Source: CALGYY01 sp963678485
Lineage (GTDB): Bacteria; Bacteroidota; Bacteroidia; Bacteroidales; CAIWKO01
Direction of reading: 5' to 3'
Length of the DNA stretch: 64,000 nt
Assembly (NCBI GenBank): GCA_963678485.1
Contig: OY782882.1
Coordinates: 558,001 to 622,000, forward strand
Shown: in pieces, positions 34,106-42,600 of the stretch
How the letters are laid out: each line of letters begins with the position of its first letter
How positions within the stretch are numbered: the stretch's first letter is position 1
Made by a program: the position numbers and the translations under genes
Notes under the pieces: generated by a model
What the model was told of the DNA's origin: nothing
The model's input: the letters and a program-made list of their open reading frames with translations, nothing else
The model's database searches: none

Positions 34106-35020
34106 ATGAAACAAGTACGATTAAAAGCCCCGGCAACAACGGCCAACGTTGGTCCCGGCTATGATATTTTTGCGATGGCACTTGCACAGCCTGCTGATGA
34201 GTTCGTGATTGGACTTAACGATACAGGAATTATCAACATTTCTATTGAGGGCGAGCAGCAGAATATTCCAATGACGGTTCAGGATAATACCGCAGGATTG
34301 GCACTCATGGAATTGAGACAACGCAAGCAGCTCAAATGCGGTTTCGATCTGACCATCATTAAAAAAATGCCCAGCGGCGGTGGCCTGGGAACTACAGGTG
34401 CATCTGCAGCAGCAGCAATTGTAGGCGCAAATCATTTGCTTGATCTGAAACTTGAGGCCAACGAATTAATCGATTTAGCCCGTATGGGTGAAGTTGCATC
34501 TGGTGGATCACCACATGCCGATAACGTTGCAGCTGCTATTCTGGGTGGTTTTGTCCTTGTGAAAAGCTACCAGCCCATTGATGTTCTTCGTCTCGACGTA
34601 CCTGAAATTCCTTTGGTTTTAGCAGTAATTCGCAAAAGTCAGCGAACGACCCGTGGTTTCATCACCTATGAAATTGGGCAGGAAAAACTTAAAGAGCAAA
34701 TGGCCCGCTGTGCACGCGTGATTCACGCAATTCACAGTCACGACATCGAAGAATTCGGTCACGCTATCACCGTTGATCATATTGCAGAGCCTGTCCGTGG
34801 CGCAGCCATCCCCAATTACAAAGAGATCAAATTGCAGATTTTGCAGGCTGGTGCCTATGGATTCAATATCAGCGGTGGTGGATCTTCAGTGTTTGCCGTT
34901 TGCCCAAAAGACAAGCAGGACGAAATTGCAGCATTGATGAACCATGCATTCAACGATAATCCACATTTTGTAACTGTAGTAAAGACCTTCACTTCGAATG
35001 ATGGAGTGAAAATTATTTAA
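34106..35020 (+). CDS. thrB: Homoserine kinase (GHMP family)
   Basis: Phosphorylates homoserine with ATP, the step before threonine synthase. The 304-residue GHMP kinase has the N-terminal KAPATTANVGPGYDIFAMAL, the ATP-binding glycine motif KKMPSGGGLGTTGASA, GEVASGGSPHADN and the C-terminal FNISGGGSSVFAVC. These agree with ThrB rather than mevalonate-type kinases. It is 19 bp behind the DapA-family gene and likely co-transcribed. Threonine synthase and aspartate kinase are not in the window. Confidence 0.92.
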   Translation: MKQVRLKAPATTANVGPGYDIFAMALAQPADEFVIGLNDTGIINISIEGEQQNIPMTVQDNTAGLALMELRQRKQLKCGFDLTIIKKMPSGGGLGTTGASAAAAIVGANHLLDLKLEANELIDLARMGEVASGGSPHADNVAAAILGGFVLVKSYQPIDVLRLDVPEIPLVLAVIRKSQRTTRGFITYEIGQEKLKEQMARCARVIHAIHSHDIEEFGHAITVDHIAEPVRGAAIPNYKEIKLQILQAGAYGFNISGGGSSVFAVCPKDKQDEIAALMNHAFNDNPHFVTVVKTFTSNDGVKII

Positions 35021-35150
35021 CGCCACTTTCATTAGGATTGCTCATCAATTCTGACAATGTAAAGTATAGCTATTCATGCAAATCCTGAGTTAAAAACGTA
35101 AAGAAAAACAGGGATTACTAACGATAAATTGTCATTTGTTTTTATTCATT

Positions 35151-35607
35151 CACGGGGTGACTTGAAGTCACCCCGTGAAGTTTTTGAGGCAAATAACAAT
35201 GCTGTATCAATTGTTCCTGTGATGATGGTTGTAAGACAGTATTCTTCTTAGTCTTGAAGGAATGCAAATTATTTTTGGGGGGATTCCGGATTAAATCCGG
35301 AATGACTCCTCGATTGAAAGAATGGTAACATGTACCCGGAAAGACTGCAACTATTTATTACTATTCACGGGGTGAATTGAAGTCACCCCGTGAAGTTTTT
35401 GAGGCAAATAACAATGCTGTATCAATTGCTCTTGTGACGATGGTTGTAAGACAGTATTCTTCTTAGTCTTGAAGGAATGCAGATTATTTTTGGGGGGATT
35501 CCGGATTAAATCCGGAATGACTCCGCGATTGAAAGAATGGTAACATGTACCCGGAAAGACTGCAACTATTTATTACTATTCACGGGGTGACTTGAAGTCA
35601 CCCCGTG
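35151..35607. repeat. 215 bp tandem repeat with two palindromes per unit
   Basis: Two full units of exactly 215 bp start at 35151 and 35366; a third begins at 35581 but stops after about 30 bp. Each unit begins with a 27 bp palindrome (CACGGGGTGACTT, G, AAGTCACCCCGTG) and carries a 21 bp palindrome ATTCCGGATTAAATCCGGAAT about 120 bp later. The units differ by only a few bases. The second copy has one mismatch in its first palindrome. Confidence 0.9.
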
Positions 35608-35630
35608 AAGTTGTTGATAGTCCGCCTATA

Positions 35631-35757
35631 CTTTGTGTCTGACCATAAAGCTCCGGAAACAAGGCGTCCGAAATTGTGGCATTTAGGAGTGTACTCGGGT
35701 AAGACTGCCCGACAACATTGGCACAAGGCCGCAGATGGACTTTATGGGCAGAAACCT
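35631..35757. repeat. Second dispersed repeat family, copy A
   Basis: Aligns with 61634-61770. Common blocks are AAAGCTC, ACAAGGCGTCCGAA, GACTGCCCGACAA, GCCGCAGA and GGACTTTATG. This copy lacks a CTCGCCTAAGGCGAG palindrome present in the other. It adjoins the stop codon of the minus-strand gene ending at 35756, whose final codons may derive from it. Confidence 0.7.
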
Positions 35758-36217
35758 ACTTCATCTGCATTGAATTTACCGGAGAAGGCTCAGCACAGTC
35801 TTCATTTTCATCATCGTCATCCGGCAAATACCGCAACTCAAAACGTCCGTCTTTGATATCATCATCAATAATCAGAAACAATGGGGCTTCCTCATTATCA
35901 TCAGCATATGATTCAATGGCGTAAACGGTCTTGGTGTTACTATATTTATCAATTTCCAGCGCAGTATCAAAATCTATGGTATCATTAATCAGTTCCATTC
36001 CGAAATACTCATCAGCATCTACAAAAAAACTATGTTGTAGTAAATGCATGGTTGATGCGTTTCCGAAAAGATAATTGGCAAAGACCAATGGATTTTCCGC
36101 ATGAAAATCACTTTCACAAGCTTTGAGAAAATCAAGGAAAAACTCACCATTAAAAGTATTGGTTCCATCCTGATCATATTTCTCAAAAGGGAATCTGTAT
36201 TCTTTTTTAAAAATCAT
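35756..36217 (-). CDS. Acidic protein, unknown function
   Basis: A 153-residue acidic cytoplasmic protein with no known family. It has a run of acidic residues near the C-terminus (LPDDDDENED), no signal peptide and no membrane segment. It lies 18 bp downstream of another unknown gene on the same strand, so the two are probably one operon. The last few residues run up to a dispersed repeat and may not belong to the ancestral protein. Confidence 0.5.
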   Translation of the reverse strand: MIFKKEYRFPFEKYDQDGTNTFNGEFFLDFLKACESDFHAENPLVFANYLFGNASTMHLLQHSFFVDADEYFGMELINDTIDFDTALEIDKYSNTKTVYAIESYADDNEEAPLFLIIDDDIKDGRFELRYLPDDDDENEDCAEPSPVNSMQMK

Positions 36218-36235
36218 TGTTTTGTTTTTTTTAAA

Positions 36236-36724
36236 TTATGCAGATAATGCCAAATTGTTTAAAAATCCTAACCAATACGAGCGGTAATCCTTTTTACCCT
36301 GTAGCTGAGAATAGCGCTCATGAAGCAATTCGATAGCCTGAGTAAAGCGTGCTCTAAATAATGATGCAATATGGTTTGGTCGCAACGACAGCCATAGTGT
36401 TTCGGCAGGAAGCTCTTTAATGAAACCGGAAAATCCTTTAGTATCGAGGGTTTCAGCCAACTCGTCATTAAGGGCTTCCAACACATCATCAAAGCGTACG
36501 CATCTAACATACCCTTCTTCAGCATCTTGTGCCGGCCATGTTTTGCGTGGCAGATATTTTAGGAGATAATTGTCATCAGTCTTATTGTAAAAAATGTAAT
36601 AATAGAAGAGTGATGATGATAAAGACGCAATCTCAATGCTATCATTAACATCAAATTGAAGAAGATTCCTTAATGCAGGATTGCTCTGACAGAGCTGTTG
36701 TAAATTTTGAATGTGTGAGTTCAT
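36236..36724 (-). CDS. Cytoplasmic protein, unknown function
   Basis: A 162-residue protein that I do not recognise. It looks helical and soluble, with aromatic stretches (SLFYYYIFYNKTDDNYLLKYL region) and the ending YRSYWLGFLNNLALSA. It is the first gene of a two-gene unit with the acidic protein 18 bp downstream. The pair sits alone between repeat-rich sequence and the pyrimidine gene block. Confidence 0.5.
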   Translation of the reverse strand: MNSHIQNLQQLCQSNPALRNLLQFDVNDSIEIASLSSSLFYYYIFYNKTDDNYLLKYLPRKTWPAQDAEEGYVRCVRFDDVLEALNDELAETLDTKGFSGFIKELPAETLWLSLRPNHIASLFRARFTQAIELLHERYSQLQGKKDYRSYWLGFLNNLALSA

Positions 36725-37027
36725 ACGCGATATATTTTATATGTTTAGTCGAAGATTTACGACAAAGTAAAGGACCGACTACGACAAAATATGTCGCGCT
36801 AAAAAAATATTACATTTTTTAACAGCAAAAAATTGTTGTGGTTTTACAATTTGATTGTTGTGCAAGAATATTCAATCAACCATTCTCCTAGTGTTCGTAA
36901 AAAGCGAACACCCAGGTCTTAAAGCACAAGACCGAAAGAAAAAAGAATTTAAAATGCTCAATAGCTGCATGAAAGCACAACACAATACATAGATTGTGTA
37001 AGTGAAAAAATCTTAGAAAAAAAGAGA
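36725..37027. other. AT-rich intergenic region
   Basis: No gene is supported. A short imperfect hairpin (GGTCTTAAAGCACAAGACC) lies near 36916-36934. No exact TAnnTTTG element was found for the minus-strand gene starting at 36724. Confidence 0.45.
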
Positions 37028-37444
37028 TTATTTCTTCTGAAAATGTTCTTGTAGACGAAGAACCAAAATATTTACAAGGTTCTGTAATGGTTTGCCCGCC
37101 ATTAATGCAATCATTGCAGGCAATTCAGCCTCCATACGAATTATGGCTTCAGTTTTTTCGTCGGCTAAATGTCCAAGTTCACAAATTAAGTTGAAGGTGA
37201 TAGGAATCGGTTTAGCTGTATCGGGGACAATAATAATTTTTGTTTCAGGAATTTTTTCCTGAATCTTCAGCCCGAAATCACCCATTCCCTGCACAGTAAA
37301 GCTGCAGCGATCGTCGGTTGATTTCCAATTGGTAATCTGCTGCTGGGGCATTAGGTTTTCGAAATTATTGAAATCACTTAAAAACGCGAAAACATCACTA
37401 ATGTCAGCGTCGATAGGGGTTTTTGGACTCTTATATTCTTGCAT
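37028..37444 (-). CDS. SRPBCC (START-like) domain protein
   Basis: A 138-residue protein with the helix-grip pattern: N-terminal EYKSPKTPIDADISDVFAFLSDFNNFENLMP, then beta strands and a long C-terminal helix LPAMIALMAGKPLQNLVNILVLRLQEHF (shown in part: LVNILVLRLQEHF). Such domains bind hydrophobic ligands or lipids. No specific ligand can be named. It follows pyrE by 69 bp on the same strand, so it may be in that transcript. Confidence 0.75.
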   Translation of the reverse strand: MQEYKSPKTPIDADISDVFAFLSDFNNFENLMPQQQITNWKSTDDRCSFTVQGMGDFGLKIQEKIPETKIIIVPDTAKPIPITFNLICELGHLADEKTEAIIRMEAELPAMIALMAGKPLQNLVNILVLRLQEHFQKK

Positions 37445-37513
37445 GATTGTTCAGATTATTAACGGTTATGCCTGGTCGAATCCGCTCGTTGAGTGAATAC
37501 AGCAAAGCGTATT

Positions 37514-38155
37514 TTATTTTCCCCACTTATCAGGAGCAATTCTCCACTTCGAAAGCAGTGTCAGTTCTTCTTCAGAAACTAAACCACTGGCAACAGCCTG
37601 TTTCAATAATGTATCATAATCAGAAAGAGTTATCAGCGGGCACTTTGCTTTTTCAAAGGCATCCATTGCTGTTTTAAATCCGTAGCTAAAAATAGCAACC
37701 ATTCCTTTCACATCGCAGCCAGCCTTACGTAATGCTTCAACCACCTTTAGAGAACTTCCACCTGTACTGATCAGATCTTCGCAAACTACCACCGACTGTC
37801 CGGATTCAACCACACCTTCGATAGTATTTTCTAACCCGTGTTCTTTTTGTGAGGTACGAACATAAACGAACGAAAGCCCTAACTCCTGAGCTACCAATGC
37901 ACCATTGGCAATACCACCAGTTGCTACTCCTGCAATGACTTCAGGGTTTCCATAATGTTCTGTAATTACCTGTGCAAATTGCTGACGAATATAAGTTCTT
38001 ACCTTTGGATAAGATAAAGTTTTGCGATTATCGCAATAAATTGGAGATTTCCATCCACTTGCCCATGTAAAAGGTTGTGCAGGGTTCAATTTAATTGCTT
38101 TAATTTGCAAAAGATACTCAGCAGTCTTTAAAGCGGTTTCTTCATTAATGATCAT
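37514..38155 (-). CDS. pyrE: Orotate phosphoribosyltransferase
   Basis: Adds ribose-5-phosphate from PRPP to orotate in pyrimidine synthesis. The 213-residue protein has FTWASGWKSPIYCDNRKTLSYP near the N-terminus, the catalytic-loop lysine in SQKEHGLENTIEG and the PRPP motif VVVCEDLISTGGSS. The ATG at 38155 is chosen because the upstream in-frame extension is antisense to the NUDIX gene. Its start is only seven bases from the start of the divergent NUDIX gene, so each promoter must lie inside the other gene. Confidence 0.93.
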   Translation of the reverse strand: MIINEETALKTAEYLLQIKAIKLNPAQPFTWASGWKSPIYCDNRKTLSYPKVRTYIRQQFAQVITEHYGNPEVIAGVATGGIANGALVAQELGLSFVYVRTSQKEHGLENTIEGVVESGQSVVVCEDLISTGGSSLKVVEALRKAGCDVKGMVAIFSYGFKTAMDAFEKAKCPLITLSDYDTLLKQAVASGLVSEEELTLLSKWRIAPDKWGK

Positions 38156-38162
38156 AGTGCCA

Positions 38163-38789
38163 ATGATTAAAATTTTTATCAACGAAAAGCCCGTCATCTT
38201 TCTTGAGAAAATCACCGATTTTCCTGAGCAAGCCGGCCACATTTTAGTGGAATCGCTTGAGAAGGATGACCTCCAACAAGCACTCCTGCAATTTGAAAAG
38301 GATCCGGAACAACTGGCTCTTTTTGTTGCGGGCAAAGATACTGAAAAATCTTTTAGAAAATTCTGCGCCCTTTTTATTCTTGTAGAAGCAGGCGGAGGAC
38401 TGATTATCAACAAGGAAGGACATTATCTTTTTATGTTCCGCCGTGGTAAATGGGATCTTCCCAAAGGAAAATCAGAAAAAGGAGAGCCCATTGCAGATAC
38501 TGCACGGCGTGAAGTAAAAGAGGAAACCGGATTGGATGTTGAAGTTAAAAGTTCCATTGGCGTTACTTATCACGCTTATCGCGAAGGAGAACTGATGATT
38601 CTTAAAAAAACTTATTGGTTTGGGATGTCCTTCGATGGAGAGAAAAAACCCGTTCCTCAAACCAGCGAAGACATCAGCCGCATCAAATGGCTCGATCAAT
38701 CCGACATCGAACGCACTGTATATAAAAACACCTTTGCATCCATTAAAGACCTGATAACTCAGTATTTTCAAAATAATAAACATAAATAG
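38163..38789 (+). CDS. NUDIX hydrolase with N-terminal extension
   Basis: A 208-residue protein. Residues ~1-75 form an extension of unknown role; the rest is a NUDIX domain with FRRGKWDLPKGKSEKGEP and the NUDIX box GKSEKGEPIADTARREVKEETG (its REVKEETG core holds the metal-binding glutamates). Substrate could be an oxidised nucleotide, ADP-ribose or a diadenosine polyphosphate. The size and layout match Bacteroidetes NUDIX proteins of unknown specificity. It leads a plus-strand run with the H1-like gene 24 bp on. Confidence 0.85.
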   Translation: MIKIFINEKPVIFLEKITDFPEQAGHILVESLEKDDLQQALLQFEKDPEQLALFVAGKDTEKSFRKFCALFILVEAGGGLIINKEGHYLFMFRRGKWDLPKGKSEKGEPIADTARREVKEETGLDVEVKSSIGVTYHAYREGELMILKKTYWFGMSFDGEKKPVPQTSEDISRIKWLDQSDIERTVYKNTFASIKDLITQYFQNNKHK

Positions 38790-38813
38790 CCACCACTTAA
38801 AACACATCCTATT

Positions 38814-39689
38814 ATGACCATTTCATTGAAAGACGTTTTAAAAGCCTGTAAAGGCGTTACATCGATGGAAGAGAAAAAAATTATTTCTTTTTTCAAAGAT
38901 TTCGAAAAAAAACAACCTGTGTTGTATTCCTACATCATTGCCAATGCTGAGCAAATGAAAAATGACGATGCACGCAATGATTTTGCTTACATCTTTTCTG
39001 TAGTTTGGAAATGCTACGATAGCATGAATGGTAAAATGTCGATTATCACCGAAGAACAACTTACCAAAAAAGAAAATGAACATATCAAAGGATGGGAGAA
39101 GTTTTCGACCATTAAAACTGATAAAGAAGAAGATGCATTTGTAAAGAAGTTCATCACTCAGCCAGAAATTTGGGATTTCATGCTCGACGTTATCTATCCT
39201 GAAGAAAGCAACCCTGACGAAACTAATTTCTCACAGGATGAAACCGCGATTGCTTTTGCTTGCATCAACCTGATGACGGCATTGTTAAATGATAAAGTTG
39301 GAACTCCTGCCGCTGCCCCTAAAAAAGAAGTAGCTGCTAAGAAAAAAGTAGTGGCCAAGAAAAAAGTTGCTGCAAAAAAAGCTGCTCCTGCAAAGAAAAC
39401 TGCTGCTGCTCCAAAGAAAAAAGCTGTTGCTAAAAAAGCAACTGCAAAACCCGTGGTTAAGAAAAAAGCCGCAGCCAAACCAAAAGCGACTGCAAAAAAA
39501 GTAGTAAAAAAAGCAGCTCCTGCAAAGAAAGTGGTTAAGAAAGCTCCAGCAAAAAAAGTAGTGGCAAAAAAAGCTACAGCTAAAAAAGTAGTTAAAAAAC
39601 CAGCAGCCAAAAAAGTTGTAGCTAAAGCAGCACCTAAGAAAGTCGTTAAAAAAGTCGCACCTAAAAAAGCGGTTAAAAAAACCAGATAA
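38814..39689 (+). CDS. Protein with histone H1-like lysine/alanine-rich tail
   Basis: A 291-residue protein in two parts. Residues ~1-160 are an acidic-to-neutral helical domain of no known family (starts TISLKDVLKACKGVTSMEEK). Residues ~165-291 are almost only Lys, Ala, Val and Pro, in KKAAPAKK, KKVVAKK and TAKKVVKK steps, like the tail of histone H1 or bacterial HctB/AlgP proteins. Such tails bind DNA or RNA without sequence specificity. The stop codon TAA is immediately followed by the ATG of the double UvrA-like gene, so their expression is coupled. It may compact or mark DNA for that ATPase; this is inference. Confidence 0.75.
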   Translation: MTISLKDVLKACKGVTSMEEKKIISFFKDFEKKQPVLYSYIIANAEQMKNDDARNDFAYIFSVVWKCYDSMNGKMSIITEEQLTKKENEHIKGWEKFSTIKTDKEEDAFVKKFITQPEIWDFMLDVIYPEESNPDETNFSQDETAIAFACINLMTALLNDKVGTPAAAPKKEVAAKKKVVAKKKVAAKKAAPAKKTAAAPKKKAVAKKATAKPVVKKKAAAKPKATAKKVVKKAAPAKKVVKKAPAKKVVAKKATAKKVVKKPAAKKVVAKAAPKKVVKKVAPKKAVKKTR

Positions 39690-42600
39690 ATGTCCGCCTG
39701 CATCCGCATTCGCAACGCGCACGAAAATAATCTGCAGCACCTCACACTCGATATCCCGCATTACAAGCTAATTGTGGTTTGTGGTGTTAGTGGCAGCGGA
39801 AAATCAAGTCTTATCGCCGATGTCCTCCAACAGGAAGGACATCGGCTTTTTGTTGAGAATTTTTTAGGAGGTCATACCCACCATACGGGCAGCATCTCCC
39901 GTCCCAAAGCGGATAGCATCGAAGGACTGTTTCCTGTTATTGCAGTCAACCAACAAAATCTGGTTCGTAATAGCCGCTCAACAATTGGCACACTGACTGG
40001 CATCTACGATTACCTGCGATTGCTGTTTGCTCGCCTTGGCACATCTGAACATCCCGATATTCACATTCACCGCAGCCTGTTCTCGTTTAACCTTCCGGCA
40101 GGCTATTGCCCACATTGCAAAGGCGTGGGACTCGAGGACCATATCGATACAGCAACGCTCATTGGCGATGAAAACAAGACCATTCGCGAAGGAGCTATTG
40201 TGCTCACCACCCCTAACAACTACATTATTTACTCGCAAGTCACCATGGAAGAACTCGACAAAGTCTGTCGTGCCGAAGGCTTCCATGTTGATATCCCCTG
40301 GAAAGACCTGACAGAGGATCAAAAGAATATTGTATTCTACGGTTCTGAAAAAATAAAAATACTCTTTGGGAAACATCCGCTTGAATCCCGTCTAAAATGG
40401 ACTGGCATCACCGCAAAACCGCGTGAGGAAGGCTTTTACAAAGGCATGGTTCCAGTCATGGAAGAAATTCTAAAACGTGACCGAAACCCAAATATTCTCA
40501 AGTATTCAAAAACTCAAAAATGTTCCTATTGCAACGGAAATAAACTCAACAATGACGCACTTTCCGTGAGGCTATGGGGAAAATCAATTTGTGAATTCTC
40601 GGCCATGGATTTCGTGGCCATGCAACAGTACTTTTCAACAATCGAGTTAGAAGAATCTGATAAAACAATAGCCTCCCCTATCATCGATGTTATGCTCAAG
40701 AGGCTACAAACCTTACTACAACTAGGCTTGGGCCATTTGAACTGTGACCGCGAATCACCAACGGTAAATGGCGGTGAAGCAGGTCGTTTGCGTCTTGCAT
40801 CATATGCAGCCTCTGATTTGAGAAATGTACTATACATTCTTGATGAGCCTTCGGCCGGATTGCATCCCACTGAACACGGCCATCTCATGCAAGTTTTGCG
40901 GTCGTTGGTCGATAAAGGAAATACAGTGATTATTGCAGATCATGATGAACAAAGTCTCCGCGAAGCTGATTGGATTATCGAAATCGGCCCGTATGCAGGG
41001 ATACATGGAGGCAAGATTATTTATAATGGTGATGCATCAGAATTTTTCAACACGAATATTCCCGAAAGTCAGACAAAAAAATACTTAATTGAACAACCGA
41101 AAACCGCTGTAATACCAGCATTACAGAAGGAGGAACAATGCTGGTCGCCATCAGCACTCAATAAACATAACATTCAAAATCTGATTCCTTCTTTTAAATT
41201 ATCCGCAATCAATGTGGTCACCGGACTATCGGGAAGTGGAAAGACTAGTCTTGCAGAAGCATTATTCGAAGAATGTCAGCTGTCCCATGTTAAAACAAGT
41301 TTGCCATTCCGTAAGGTAATCACCATGGACTCCTCTCCCATTGGCAGGACGCCTCGCAGCAACCCTGCGACCTATACGGGCTTAGGTGATCTCATTCGCG
41401 ATCTGCTTGCTTCCACAGCTGAAGCCAAAGCACGTGCTTATAAAAAAGGTCGCTTCTCCTTTGCCGTTCCTGGCGGGCGCTGCGAAGCATGCGGTGGTGC
41501 AGGAGTACAACAGATTGGCATGCACTTCCTGGGAAACGTCGATGTAGTCTGCGAAAGCTGCAACGGAAAACGTTTTCTCGACGATACCCTTGAAGTGAAG
41601 TATAAAGGAAAAAATATTTTTGACATCCTCGAACTCAGTATGGAGGAGGCTCATCAGTTTTTTAGTGAATCTCCAAAAATTCAGGTATTCACCTCTATTC
41701 TCTGTGACCTTGGCCTTGGCTATATGAAGCTTGGACAGCCGTCAACCGGACTATCCGGAGGAGAAGCGCAACGTGTAAAACTTGCCACAGAATTAGCGCG
41801 TGCAACAAGCAATAATACATTATATATATTGGATGAGCCTGCCAACGGTCTTCATAATTTTGATATTAATGTACTGGTTAATGCACTGCGCAAACTCGCG
41901 CAACGTGGGCATACGCTTGTTTGTACTGAAAACGATCCCTGCTTTGTTCTTCAGGCTGACCATATCATCGATTTAGGTCCCGGAAGCGGCACTCATGGCG
42001 GACAAATTGTATTTTCAGGAACAGCGACAGAATTAATCAATGTGCAAGATTCTGCAACAGCACGAGGTTTGCGAGACGCAATCAATTCCAAGTCTTTCAC
42101 AACATATAATTCAAACCACGCAGACCATTCCCAGGCAATTGTCCTGAATGGTGTCAGCACGAATAATCTTAAGAAAATCAATATTTGTTTCCCTGAAAAT
42201 CAGATTACAGCTGTTTGCGGGCTTTCAGGATCAGGGAAATCATCGCTGGTATACGGAAGTTTATATGCCGAATGTCACCGCCTGTTTCTGGAAAGCAATA
42301 GTGCCTATCTGCGCCAGTTTACCTCGATGCCCGGTGGTGCAAAAGTGGAATCTTCACAAGGCCTCATGCCTGTCATCGCTTTGCGTAAGAAAAACGCTGT
42401 ACGTAACCCCCGTTCAATTATTGCAGGAAGTTCAGGTTTATATGAATTGTACCGCTTACTATTTAGCAGGCTGGGAAAAGATTTCATCGATCACAGTGTC
42501 GCACCTTTATCTACTGCATTTTCCTTTAACCGCGAAGAAGGTGCCTGTCCCAAATGCAGTGGCATGGGAACACTCACGGTATGCGATCCCGACAAACTGA

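Noticed and set aside
35151..35607. Possible CRISPR array
   Set aside because: Only two long units with near-identical intervening sequence; there are no short repeats with unique spacers and no cas genes.
39194..39761. Two long minus-strand frames (158 and 183 codons) opposite the H1-like tail
   Set aside because: They are produced by the AAA/GCA-rich tail codons read in reverse, giving Phe/Leu/Ala-rich nonsense with no start signals.
42148..42600. 150-codon plus-strand frame inside the double UvrA-like gene
   Set aside because: It is out of frame within strongly conserved UvrA motifs and has no promoter or ribosome site.
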